The position numbers and the translations under genes were made by a program. A stretch of DNA of 64,000 nt from positions 30,005,956-30,069,955 of the forward strand of contig CM049318.1 in assembly GCA_026874595.1 (NCBI GenBank), given 5' to 3'. Below are positions 1-14,200 of this stretch, one piece after another. The notes under the pieces are model-generated. The model did not search any database. It was not told where the DNA came from and worked only from the letters and a program-made list of their open reading frames with translations. Position 1 is the first letter of the stretch, and each line of letters opens with the position of its first letter. This stretch comes from Sipunculus nudus. Taxonomy: Eukaryota; Annelida; Sipuncula; Golfingiida; Sipunculidae.

Positions 1-416
1 TTCCAAAATATATTCTTAAATTGCAAATAATACACTTTGCGTGTCCTTCAAGAGTAGATGCAGGTTTATCATATTCATATTCACTTTTACTAAGTGCGGA
101 TGTTTCTTATTTTCTGAACTGAGACATGGAATCGGAAAAGGTCCGTGTCATTGCTTTGCCATTACATCCGGGTGAATGGTGGCCTGTTTGATCGACTAGT
201 TTGGCACAAGTTAGGATTTTTTAAGTTGTAGTAATATATTGAAACTCCTAGGTACGGAGTACTGAACGGCCTATTATAGGATAACATGTATGTTATATAA
301 CTAGCCATTTTGTGAAAAAATGGGACAAAATAAAGAAACAGTTATAAGATTTTCGTAGTTTTTTATTGAAAGGTAGTGGCAAGGAAATATTTGTATTCTT
401 AACGGACTTTATATAT

Positions 417-451
<35 letters not shown>

Positions 452-553
452 CATATATATATTAAATGTGTAATGTACAAGCCTTGTACTGTGGTAGTAT
501 AAGAAATGTATGAAATGTGTATTTTATGACATTTTAAAAAAATCAACACTCAC
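1..553 (-). other. Gene L intron after the transmembrane exon
   Basis: No exon is recognised. It holds a (TA)n tract at 411-464 and otherwise AT-rich sequence. The equivalent intron in gene R is 2.6 kb, so the next exon is expected off the window. Confidence 0.6.
411..464. repeat. (TA)n microsatellite
   Basis: TA tract with few interruptions. Confidence 0.9.
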
Positions 554-659
554 CCCATAAAGCTCACTAACAAGACCAGGGCAACAATCATCACAATTAC
601 AAAAGTAACCCCAACACCCAAACCAATATACAGTGCCGAGGTATTTGTCAGATTGTTCC
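554..659 (-). CDS. Gene L exon 12: transmembrane helix
   Basis: A 106 nt exon, phase 1 in and phase 2 out. After a short NNLTNTSALY stretch it encodes a glycine/valine/isoleucine-rich hydrophobic helix (GLGVGVTFVIVMIVALVLLV). The gene R exon is two codons shorter. The phase-2 donor GTGAGT at 553-552 leads to cytoplasmic exons outside the window. Confidence 0.87.
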
Positions 660-3620
660 CTTGAATAAATAAAAGGATTGTTGAATGCTTTCCACAGTGG
701 CAGACACAACCTAAATAAATTTTACTTCAAGAAGAGAATCAAACCATAGGCAAATGCTCCGAACAGCGGCATTCCTAGCTTGTTAACATGTATTATAATG
801 GTGTAATAAAACGATCGCCGTCACTTAAGTAATTTTAGGATATGATCAAGATATAAAAGACGCACTAAGCATTTGGCAAGCCGCGCCTTCCCTTCCTTCT
901 AAACATTGTCCACTTGCACAGGTTCCGTTGACCTTATTGCACCCAGCGTGTCCTTCTTTACAGAAACATGTACCCTCGCAATTGATACCAAATGTCCCCT
1001 CTTCACAAGCTGTAAGTGGTTCAAGTATTCTAAGGAGAATATTTCATCATATTTTACCAACAGTTTAAACTGCCATTTTGAGTTGGTATTTCAAAAATCC
1101 AATCGGAAAATTAGGATATTGAGATAAAAATTTACACGCACACACATATAATGTTCTAATATGTGAATTTATACTACCAACGTTACATTCATATGGATAT
1201 ATACTGTTCTAAAATATGAATTAATAATGCAGCGGCTTACATTCATATGAATATTTGTTCTTCTAAAGTGTGAATTTATAATGAAGAAGTTTGATTTCAA
1301 ATGGATATCTGGATATATGGATAAGTGTGCATTGATACTGCAAAAATATGATCACTTGGATTTTTTTCCTTATTTTTTTTGTGACAGGTTGTCAATTGAT
1401 TAAAATGACTGTAAAAACATACATAAAAAGACCAACATAACATATATCGCAAACATTAATTGTACTAACGCATATCACAAGTTGGTCCTTTCTTCCCTCG
1501 CAGACACTTTCCGTCTACACACGTTCCATCGACATGGTTACAGGCTGACATAGACAAGCAGCCACATTGTTGACTGCAGCCTTTGCCATAGAACCCTTCG
1601 TCACACTCTGGAATAGAAAGGATTACTAAGGGAGTCACAGTCTTCACATAACTGAAGATGGATATGGTTTCATATTGGTTACATCCGACTTCTTAAAATA
1701 GTAAATGGCTATACTTAATATCATCATATTTATATCATTAAATTTCAATGAAATTTAGGACCTGAAAAATTACACACTGGCTTTGCATGTCCTTCCCACG
1801 TAGCCGTCTCGGCAGGAACAGCTACCGTCAGTACGATTACACTTATCCGTACTGTCCACACAGTGGCTGGAACAGGTCCCGGTGCAGCCCGATCCATATG
1901 TTCCAGAATCACAAGCTGAAAACACTTATGTATCAGTTTAGTGTAATAAAGCTTAAAAAATACCAGTGAGTTTAGATTAACTGGATTAATATACCACATT
2001 ACAGGTAAAAAAATATTGGAAATGGTCCTATCATTTATAAAAGCTCCTAAATGCTCAGAAACTGCAGGTTTCTAAAAAAACAGAATTTTATAAACATTTA
2101 TAAAATAAAGGAAAGATTGACCGTTTCATTTTTATGTTCAGTTGGCGTAGTGTAGCCCGTATTTGGTCTGTTTCTTGTTACGATTGAGAGAACACTTGAC
2201 ATTAGTTAGGCAATCAAAACGACTGACGACTGACAAAGTGGATATCTATATAAACCGGTACTTATTAGGAGTCCCGTTTCTTTGTTCTCTTCACGATGTT
2301 ATGATATTGTGAGACACGCTTCATTCTGTAAAGTGGGCAATTTTCCCCAGCTAATGTTGGCCCTTGTTGTTACATGTTGGAGTTGAGAGAGAAAGGTTCA
2401 GTTACAGCATTCAAGAAATGCTGTCAGTGTCATGTTGTGCACATAAAAATATGTATTTTTAATGTTTTATATATGTATGTATGTATGTATTTCCTTTGAA
2501 TATTCGTGTCTTAGTTAATGGCCGGTGCAAAGCAGTGTTTCAGAAATCAAACGCTTGCCTTAAATAGACACCGGTTGTCACAGGCCGGGTGTCAGAGTAG
2601 TTTACATGTTTGCTGCCATATGCCTTTTTCCGTCACTAAAATTTGTGCATGTACCGATAAAATTGACCGGACATTGTTGTATGAATTTCCATTTGAGTGT
2701 TTCCAATAAATATGTTTAATTCCCTTTTAAGTCTTTCTTTAATCTTAGTCGCATGTCCATTTTTCATAAGGGGCACCAATTATCCCCGCTTTGACCATTA
2801 TGAGTAAAGGTAATCACCGAATCCAGTAAATGTTAAAATAATGCAATGTAAGCAAGGAGTTAGCATGTAATCGATGAAACAGTATTTGCACGGTATGGAA
2901 AGCAATAATCATGGTAAGCAATGCATTATTTATTGAGATAATGGGGATTTTGTATCATTGTATAAATTGTTCTTGTTTTTTTTTTTCGAACCCCATAGAT
3001 CAGTGGATATATACATGTAGAGCCCTTTGACATTATTTCAGGTCTCAAATGATATTTTATGGACCTCCATGGGTTTTCATTACGAAGTTTGTAGGTCCAC
3101 GATTGTGATTTGTGCCCTGTAAATGGACACACAGACGGACGGACGACGGACAAAAAATGATCGCTCTAGCTCAGCTGACTGGAATAGCTCAGATGACTTT
3201 CAGTCAGCTGAGCGGAAACACTTATTAAGCAGAGCTGTTATACGTGCCAAAACCTAGTATTCTGATGAAATCACTGTTACCAGTTGTACGTGATCTAACC
3301 CTTGTCAAAGTGGAAACAATGTTACCAGCTGCGCGAGGTGTAAAATAAACGAAGCAGCCAAATGAAATACCAGAATACTTAATTTCGAGACTGTCCATCC
3401 TCTGAGACTAAATCAGTTGAGAGACGAATAAAAAAATCCACGACCCGTTGAGACGATTCTTGCTTCCGACGAATTGCGTGATATAGAAAAAAAACCCCGC
3501 TCACTTATCAGAGTCTAACTAACGGAAAAACTTTCAGACTTGATTATACATTCAATAAATATATTCATGTATATATATATATATATACATAAATATTTAT
3601 ATATATCATATATTTATATA

Positions 3621-3651
<31 letters not shown>

Positions 3652-3709
3652 TATTGATTCTTTTGTGCTTTTGTACTGCTTTGTGTAGACACCGGCTCAA
3701 AGCAGGGCA

Positions 3710-3749
<40 letters not shown>

Positions 3750-5952
3750 ACAGAGTGCCATTATTTTACTGTAAAATTAAAGGTTGTGACTGATGTAGTC
3801 ACTTTAAAGGTGTATGTTTGTGATAGGTTGTCACAGCTGATTCAAGTCAGTACTGTTATAGGTTGAAACAAACAATCTAACTGTTTAAGATTACTCTGAC
3901 ATTTTACATGTTATACTCATTTTATTCCTCCCGCTGCTGAAGGTAGTGATTCAGGTTGAGCTGTATGCGTTATTTTTGCCTCTTGTTTGGGGGCGATAAA
4001 GTCAAACGGTCCTGACACCTGCTGTTACCGTAGATGCGTCATCTTATACCTTGTAATAAACTTAATATTGTACTTATATCTGAAACTTAATTATTCCTAA
4101 GTAAATAAATATCTGTTTTTGGATATTATGCAATATTTAACACAGTTTCTGTTTGCTCACGGACTATACCTTGTATTTGTTTGGCCTTCTAATTTAAATA
4201 ATAGTAATGTGTCTTGTCCTGCCGCCAAAATGATTAACCGACGTCACCTGGCAGCGAGTCAGGCAAAGTGTTTGTTGCGTTTTTTTCCAGGTAGTTGTTT
4301 ATGTTTTCTGTACATTGAAATATTACTATTAGTAGCAGTTAAGTGCAATAGTTTCTGTAATGTAGAATTGTTACAACTGTCGGATACTGACATTGGTATG
4401 AAACGATTTTAATCTAAAACTTATTAAAGGAATTCGTTTCCATCTTTGTTTGCAATGTTCTTTGTAACCGCATTGCGTATAAGACTGTGCTATATATCAT
4501 TTTAAAGGTTACTGTTCCCGCAAGGACCTCGCCGATAAGAGAATAAATAATTTTGAATGTACACATCATTTGCGTGTTTTTTTTCCGTGTTTTTAGATTT
4601 GCGTGAAGGTAACGACACCCCCCCCCCCCACCTAGCAGCCGAACTAACCTTGGCAAAGATTGGATTGCCGAACTTTGAAGGGCAATGTTATCTTGCCAAT
4701 CAATTTGCGCAAAACACCATTTCCAGTCGGACGCGAGCTTTATCGCCTGGAAATTGAAAGTGACACTAATTAAAGCAAAAAGCAAATATAGAGTATAGTT
4801 GTTTCAACAGCATCCATTCCAAATATAACCAACAAAACACATTTGTATGGAAAACATATTTTGTATATTGAGAAACCTGCGGATCTTTTTTGCGGTATCA
4901 TATCTGTGACGCGGTATTGTAAATATAAAAAGAAACTTGGACGCGTGCTTCCATTGATAGGTTACATGATACAACTGCCACCAAAACTGTTCAAGAAGTA
5001 AATGTACGGTGATAGTACAGCTACACTTGCTGTAGTCTTTTCAAAATTATGTAAAAGGATTAACGGCATGTATAGGGGATTAACCATTAATGCATGCTGG
5101 AATCGGTCATGAATCCAAAAGGATCGACAGTCATATGTCACGAGGGTCAAATTTAAGGTAACACATGTTTTAGTTAGTCTGGCTGGTAGGGTCCTATCAT
5201 TAATCTAATAGATATTGGCCTTGTTCGGAGGTTTGCCTGAGTGGTCGCCTACCAAGGCAGGCTTAAGGATTATTATGAAAATGAATAACCCCTGCTTTTA
5301 GTGAAGGATTTAAGCATGTTTGGCCTAAATTTGACCCAGACTCTAACCCATGTGCGTGGTCAGTCAATTTGAAAAACACATGATTTTTGCTTCATGAAAA
5401 AGACGGGTTCAACCCAGGAGGATAAATAACACCGGAAAAGTGGTAGAATGGGGTTTTATCGGTTGTTCCAGTCATAGAAAATTTGTCGGATTCGATAAAA
5501 TATGTTGCGGCGGTTGAAAAGGGGTACGGACCCCCTGGACTTCCTTTTGTTCCGCTGCTGCTCGTATATAAAGTGTTTTGAATACAACCTTTTTCTTTCT
5601 CCAGGAACAGTTTCCTTGCCTTAACACGTATATTTAATTCATTGATCATGTCTTCCACACATGAAACTATTCTTGGTGTATTGAGTATATGAGCTGAGAA
5701 TGGGATAATTAAACGACAATTATAAATGGTGTACTATTATTCAAGCTGAATTCAGTAACTTTTTTTATATATATCATAGGTTTATCACATATTGTGATTG
5801 GCAGTGAGTCAGTCTAAGTGTTGCGTTTTACTAGATGTCGCAATAAAGGCAGTTCCACCACTGTGTTATTGTAGTGCAGCCCTACATTCTTCAACACCGA
5901 CACCAGTATATGAACCGAAGGACCTTGCTGTTAAATATTTATAAATATATAA

Positions 5953-5992
<40 letters not shown>

Positions 5993-6070
5993 ATAAAGAG
6001 GGAGAGACAGACAGACAGGAAAACCGACAGAGATTAGATTCAGATATATATATGTATGTGTGTGTATATA

Positions 6071-6136
<66 letters not shown>

Positions 6137-9100
6137 AGAGTGGTAATAGAAGTGAAAAATAAAAACAAAATATTTACTCCTGATGGTATGTTAGAAATAT
6201 CCTTAAGAACGGTTTGGTAGGATTCATTTGTTCTAACTGCCTAATTTAAGTATCATTACAACAGAGGCAATATCACAGCATAGATCTTTATTTGATCTAA
6301 TTTGGTTCTCACTCATTCATTTATAATAATCATTTATCATTTGTGAGAATTAATTCATGCCAAACGGATAAAAAATAGCAAACTGAGCTCGAAACTTCAG
6401 AATATGGCAACTATTTGATTCTTCACTAGAGTATCCCGACTTACACTGATTAATGAAACTAAACAGTGTAGGCATGTCAAGGCTAGCCTTGCTGCAACTT
6501 ATAAAGACCTAGTGCTTGGCAGTAAAAAAATGTCAATCAAGTTTCACTGGTTATAATCTGCACGTTGATAATCAAATCTTCATTGTTCCGTTAAAATAGA
6601 CATTGTTTCTCATTCCCCATGGTCACTGAATTAACTACATTTTCTTAATGACGAACAAAATAACCAAAAGTTTGAAAAAGACATATCAAAGAAAGAATAC
6701 TTCAACAATTTTCAGAATAAAAATAAAATGGTGTCAGTTAACGATACTAATACATATTCCACAACACTCGGATTTTATAATCAAAAATGGTCCTTTTTTT
6801 AAATCACAATATGTTTGCACGTTCATGATTTTAATTTCAGAGAACCTATATATATATCATTTCACTTTCTTTAAAAAAAAAAAACTTTGTGAAGTTGACA
6901 TAAGATGAAATTCAAAGCAAAAAAAGATACGTTTAATCCCATGGTATCGGATTTATCAATATTTGTTTTTCTTTGTCATTTTGGTAACCTCTAGATGGAG
7001 CATTTATCATATAATTATTTTTTTCAACAAATCAAATAAAATTACTGACTTTGATGACAGGTGAGTCCTGTGAATCCAGGGTTACAAGCACATGATCCGT
7101 CAACCTTGTTGCAATTATTCTGACTTAGGCAGTTTTCTGAGCATCTTTTAGCACACCCATCTCCCCACAAGCCAGTCGAGCATTCTGAAATAAAACTCTT
7201 GACAATTTTTTCAAATTCATGAAGACAACAGTCTGCTTGGTCTAATCGCCTTTGCATAATCCAGCTCATTTCTCTTTCACTTCGGTACAAAATTTCAATT
7301 GTTGAAAATTCGCACCCATATATGAAATTAATCAAACTTGAACAAGTATCGTCAAAGATATGTCACATGTATTTTTTATATGTTTTGAATGTTATGACAA
7401 GATGTGTAACAGGACATGAACCGAAAGCTTCAGAGAAAATTTAGACACAAGAAAAACTCCTTTATAAAACAGAATATTAGAAGAATTCGTTATGAAAGTA
7501 AGAACAAACCTTGGTCACATTTATGACCGCGATATCCGGGTCGACAGGTACAGTGACCGTCAAGTTTTCTACAGCTCTCGTCTTTGCATCCAGTCTCACA
7601 CCTTTTATCACAACTGTCGCCGTACCAGCCTGCGTGGCATCTTATACATCTACCGTCCGTAGGTTCACACGTACCGTCACAGCCAGGACAAGCTTTACGG
7701 CAGTTTTGTCCATAATAGCCAGCGCTACATTCTGTAAATAAATCGAGATTCAAGGATAGATATTTTTTTACTGAATGATTGCATGAACCAACTTATGTTT
7801 CTAAATGAGTCACATCTGCGTTACAGGGCAAGTGTTGGGTTTAAAAAAAATTGAGTGATTAACTCACTTTTATCGCAGAAAGGTGGCTGCCATCCTGGTT
7901 CACATGTACACTTCCCGGTGGTTTTGTTGCATGGTAATGCTAGGCAACCACTCCCGCAATTCCCGGTACAGTTCTGACGATATCGAGTATTAAGACATTC
8001 ACACGTGCCGTCTACATTGCTACAGTTATCTTGTCGACACCCGCTACTGCATTCTTTGGAACAGTTTTGTCCATACCGGCCACTCGGGCAAACTGTTAAC
8101 ACAGGACATATATGCTAATATGATGAAAAATGAAGAATGAAGTTTTACCCCGTGATAAAATGATATTGAAAATATAAAAAAAAGTTGAAGAAATTTTCTT
8201 TTTATTTAAAAAAAATAAAAAAAAACTGGACAATAAACTATAAATATACTATACAAATAAATAAATATACTATAATTTTTTGTGCATATAAAAAAAAAAC
8301 AGAATGCATTTTTGAAGCGCGGTTGTTGGGGTATTCTTCGCTAAGGAAGCATATGAAATGTTCACTCGCGGCACAGCTCGTGTAAATGTCTCATAGGAGC
8401 TTGTAAGGAACATACAGTCGGAGTAGTTGGCAATGACCATATATCTTGCCGTTACCCAGTGCTTAAACATGTCTAAGGGACGCTATAGTACATAAGAGAA
8501 ATGTGTGGCAAAAAGGTTAGTTGTTTAACCAATCTCCCCCCTTTTCAAAATATTTATAAACCTTCTTTGGCTCGGCTTGTGTTGTTAGGAAAAGAAGGAC
8601 AAAGCAAAAATCGAGGCCTGCACCCACACAACATGGTCTTAATTCGGCCACGGTGTTACGGGAAGAGCTCGGCTTGCTATTATTCCACTGTCCATGCCCA
8701 CACGCCCATATTGTATTATATTGGTTATTTATTCATATAATGCACGTTTACCCTTTCCAATGTTTGATGTGATTAATTGCTAGTCCTTCACAACAGTAAA
8801 TTATACAGTTCCTCCAAAGTTATATTTTGCTCAAGACACTTATAATGAAGAATTATAATCCTGGAACGGTAGTGAAATTCACCAGATCTCTACGTATGAG
8901 GCGATATGATAGATAGGTTTACAGGTGCAGTATCCATCTGGTTCATAGCACACACCAAGAGTAATGCAGTTGTTAGAACACTTACCTTTACACAGATCAC
9001 CAAACCAACCATCTTCACACTGACAGGCACCTGTCACTTTGTCACAGGTATTTCTGCAACCAGTTGAACATGTAAATGCACATTGTGGGCCCCATTTACC

Positions 9101-11215
9101 ATCTGAACAATCTGTAATTACAGAGAAGGTAGCCGCAGCCATATGTACGTGAGGAATTTTTACAAAACGTCCAATGTCGGATCGAATATCTTGATTCTTA
9201 AAGAAATTACAGCAATCTAGCTGTAGTTTCTTGCAGAGCCCAACTTAATACCCCGGGATTTCTGAAAAAAAATGAAATATATACAAATTTGTGATGTGAT
9301 ATTGAGTAAAATTATTTTAATATATTCATGTCGGATCGAATATCTTGATTCTTAAAGAAATTACAGCAATCTAGCTGTAGTTTCTTGCAGAGCCCAACTT
9401 AATACCCCGGAATTTCTGAACTTGAATATATTAAAATAATTTTACTCAATATCACATCACAAATTTGTATATATTTCATTTTGGTATTAGAATTTATATA
9501 TGTTAACGTCCTTTGTAGTAATTTAATAAGTAACAAAAGAGCAATCTTTTTAATCTATTCGGTTATTCTACACAATCCATGTGTACGAACAATCATACAG
9601 ATAAAAACTCACTCTTTACTGATGACCTATTAAAGATAATTAGCCATCCGTCCAAGGCAAGTCATCATATAAAAAAAAATCAAAATACTAAATTCCAAGT
9701 CGTTTTCGCGAAGAGATATTTCTTTTGATGAAATCAAGACAAAGGTATCAACTATTGTTCTCGTATTTTACAATAATATTAATAGCATCAATATGATTAG
9801 TTGAACAGACTCTCACCAGTTTCACACTTTGATCCCGTCTTTCCTCCATCGCAAGCTGCAATAAAGCATAACATTGTTAAAATTTAAACCACAGACACCG
9901 ACAGGTTTGAAAAATTATTATTAAGCCAGTTGTTTAATGATTAACAAATTCAAACTTACAAATAAAAATAAAATTATATTCTGTGCAGATAAAGTAATCG
10001 TAAGGTATTGAGGCTTTCTAATATTTTAACAAATATTTCCATAGCTTAGGGTAATGCAGCATCATCTTCATCTTCACCCTACAAGGTTTGTGGGTACGCT
10101 TGCACTGACCTTGATTCAACGATTCTTCCTGGCGTCTGTTTTATGAATAATGAATCAGGCCAAATATCCAATCAAATGACTACGCGGGCGACTGGCACGA
10201 TGTCCTGATCACGTTTCGCATTGCCAGGAAGGCATCGGTATACCAAATCAAATAAGTCCATTCAGTTATGGTACAGGTACCCGGTTATTCTCGTTCAGAC
10301 GGATTGTGAAAAGCATATTGTATGAATGCTGAATTTGGTCTTCATTCGTGATTTCGGCAAGAACACTTGCAGGCTTCTTCATTATTCATTTAAAACAACT
10401 AAGTTGGTTGTCAATCACGGTCAGTGAAAGCATAGCCACAGACTTGGCAGTACAAAGATGAGCAAACTCAGATAGAACTAGAATGGCTTTGTTTTTGCAG
10501 CGTATAATATATGTCTCCCCTATGGGCCATCCCGAAACAGTTAGGGTCAAAATATCTCAAAACAATGAATCTATATTTAAGCAGGTTTTCTCTAGAAGAT
10601 CATTTTGAGAAATCTGAGATTCTTGCAGAAAGAACTGTTGTGTAAAATTTTAAGGAAAAAAATCTAGTACCTGTACTTCTATAGGTATGATGTCACAATA
10701 ATCCTAGAATTGCACACATTTGACCTTGAAGATCAAGGTCAACGTCACCAGAAAACAAAATGTTCCGAGAACTGAATTAAAGCAAGCTGTGTTTCAAATT
10801 TAGGGGAAAATATGTATCCGTTCAAAAGTTTTAGTCACAAGACAATAACTGTAATTGGTTTACTTGATCTTGAACGTCCTATTCAGGTTCACCGGTTTTC
10901 AATCTCATCGAAGAACTTTGTAGGAACAATGTGTGATCCAAATTTGAGAACAAAACATATAATACTTCAAAAGTTATGCTTTTTTATATTTCGCCAGATT
11001 TGTTCTTGATTGTGAAGGTCAAGGTACTTTGAATTGAAAATTTCCAAAATTTAGATAAGACAATTTGTGTTTCAAATTTTAGGAGAAAATATGGGGCCTT
11101 TCAAAAGTTATCGCATTCACAAGACAACAACTATAATTCGGCTTATTTTACCTTGAAGATCGGAGTCAAGGTCAACATAATCCAAGGACTTTGAAGAATA
11201 CATTTTTTGCTCCAA

Positions 11216-11261
<46 letters not shown>

Positions 11262-14200
11262 CCAAAACAAAATATCTAATAATCATCCAGTAAATATTTA
11301 TACAATATGTATTCTCAAAGTAAATCCTCTAATTATCTGTATACCTATAATTTATAAAATATCTACGTAAGTAAACTCTCCACATCTGCCATGAAACTTA
11401 GTTACTAAGTCATTCTTTTGGGCTATCATAAATTTTATTCTCGATTTTTTTAAGATATCCTATCATGTTTGAGCAAATGATGGATTTTAATTTCTAGCTC
11501 TGTTTATATAAAGTTTCGCCAATAACAAAATTTATTTTCCCACCACATTTGCCTTTGGAGCACCAAACATGACTGTAGAGATATTCATATCAATATTAAT
11601 AAATTTTTGTTTACCTTCATTCCGATATCTGACCATAGTTTTCTAACCTTATAACAAAACCAAAACAGGTGAATTATTTGTTCCGGCTCTCTTTCACAAA
11701 AGTTCATAAATAAGGATTTTTAATATTCCATTTACATAACCGAAAATTATTAAATAAAGAGTTATTGAGTAATTTATATTGAAACACTCTAGATTTTGTC
11801 CAAACATATTTTAAAAGAAGCATATATACTTCCTCGTAATCCACCTCTACAAACGTCATGTAACTTGCTATTTTTGGAAATGTGGCCCTTTTCATTCTAT
11901 AGTACCAACAAAGCACTGACATATTACTTTCGAGGATCCACCATATATGAATATCTGCTCCCTATTAAAAGAAGGGACAAGGGCTCTATACAACTTAAAT
12001 TTTGCTTCTTGAGATTTCTAAACTTATACATAAGGGCATATCATTATAAACAATGTATTCTTAATAAATAATAACAAGATTTTGCGCTACTTGTATTTTC
12101 CTAGCAATGTCAGTCCTCTGTGTTTCAACATTTTCAAAGTGTGTTGCACTGATTTCATCTTAGAGAAAAAAAAATAATCCTGTGATTCTTTTTTATCATA
12201 TGACATATAATTAATTAGATTATCATCTTATTCATAATTGTTTCTACTTATTATTCCTATACTGACCTGTCCACATACCTTCACATTTTCATAAGTAATT
12301 TTTAAACCGCTTTAAGTACGGCATTTTTAATGGTCTCAAGGAAATATTTAGCTTACTTTTTTATGTTTTACAATTCTTACTGTATCCTCTGCATACTGAA
12401 GTAACTTAAAATGATATACTAAAACTTCTAATTATAATATCGTTTCTGAACTCTTAATGTATACTTCAACAGCTAAAACAAATAAATACTGAGATAAAAG
12501 GTCTCCGTGCCGAACTCCTCCTTTAACTTTAAAATATCCTGATGTAACCAACTTTAATTATTATTATATAAAATATGAACCCTATTGATAAATATGGATA
12601 GAAATTTCTATTTCTTCAAAGATGATATTTAAAGTTCCATGCTATGGAGTCGAAAGCTTTTTTTCTAAATTTAAACTAAGTAATATTCCAGGTACATTTT
12701 TTTATTCTTGTATATTTAAAAGTTCTAATAAAATCCTTATATTTTCGTAATGTTTCATCCTTGAATATTTCCAGTTTGATTCCCGTTAACAATTTCTGGC
12801 ATAATCTTTTCTTGTCTTAATGCTAAAGTTGTCGATAAAATTTTGTAATCTACATTTATAAGAGATAGGCCTCCAATTTTTTGCTAATGTTCTATTATTT
12901 TTCTTTTTATTTAATGTTATTATTGCCTGTTATTGAGAAGATGACAATTCGCCGTCTTGAAATTATTTATCAAATGATGCTACCAAATGATGCTACCAGA
13001 TATGCCATAATTTCCTGGGCTTTTTTTTATCCAACTACTTTTGTGTATTGCCTGTGAACGATACAACTGCTGATAAAATTCTTTTTGCATTTCTAAATTT
13101 CATTTCCTTTGTTTACTATTTCTCCTGTAGTTGACACAAATTATAGTGTACATTTTTGCCCACTTTTATACTTCTTTAAGTTCAGGTAATATTTTTTTTT
13201 TCTAGATGTTCTACCGATCTAATATTTTGTATCTAAGCAAACAACCTTGTGCTTTATAGTTATCAATATCCGCTAGGTGATTCTTAACTGAAGCTATTCC
13301 ATCTTCTAAAACCTCGACTGTGGCATACTTCTCATGTGTCTAATTTTTCTTGCAATACCGTTAGTATTTGTCTAAGCATCTATTCTTTTTTTAGCTCTTT
13401 TTCTTACAGAATAATATATTATATTGTCTTATTTTGTATTAAATTTCCACTTGACCCTGTCATCTTTAAAGTTACTGTATTCTCTATCCCACACCTTTTT
13501 TTAAGATGTTCCAAAAAGTCTACTTCTTGTTATTTATCTCCATTTAATTACAAATAGCCTCCACCTTCTTTTTTCTTTATATGACATGTTTCCCAATTCC
13601 AAAATATTGCGCATTGATCTTAATTAATGTATGGTACAATATAAATATATTTAACTATATTTTGTAACCTATGTGAGATCAACCAATGATCTTATTCAGA
13701 GCAAATGTTACCATTATTTTGTCTCCAGATTTAACGTTTCTTTCACAGGTGTTGATTGTAAGAATATCAGTTAATGATAAATAATATGTTGTTTTTTTAA
13801 CGTCTTGTTTTCCTCCTTTTTATCCAAATAACATTAAAAATATGTTAAAATCTCCTCCTATGAAGATATCGTCTGTATTTTCCATATGCGTCTGTATCAA
13901 ATTATAAGGTCTCATATAAAATCTATTTTGTTTATTTGTAATAATTGGTGCATAAATGTTTTTTAACTTATAAGGTTATATAGAATCCTGCCATCTTTGG
14001 AACCATGTAACTTTAACACATCTTACATATCTAAATTCTTTTTAATGAAAAGAGCGCATCCCCTACTTGATGAGTTTGCATGACTATGAAAAGCGCTACC
14101 TTTCCATTCATTGCTCCACTGAATCTCTATTTCTGTGGTCCCATGTGTTTCTTGTAAAAATAATATGTCCGCCCCCTGCAATTTGGCCCTTCTAGATACA

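Larger units (their letters stand above)
1916..7049 (-). other. Gene L 5.1-kb intron
   Basis: No coding exon is recognised. Contents are (TA)n tracts at 3571-3652, 3713-3748 and 5938-5990, a TA/GA composite at 6043-6131, a C run near 4617, and a 12 bp inverted pair near 3170-3212. Short open frames here show no domain signature. Confidence 0.55.

Noticed and set aside
3540-3866. Open frames made of Ile-Tyr repeats
   Set aside because: They are translations of (TA)n microsatellites. The same applies to frames at 34498-34999, 51870-52067, 53408-53593 and 54390-54658.
4414-4785. 123-codon open frame on the minus strand
   Set aside because: It includes a homopolymer-coded glycine run (from the C run near 4617) and no recognisable domain.
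5392-5658. 88-codon minus-strand frame with a Lys/Glu-rich start
   Set aside because: It looks somewhat protein-like but has no recognised motif, no matching splice phase with gene L, and no counterpart in gene R.
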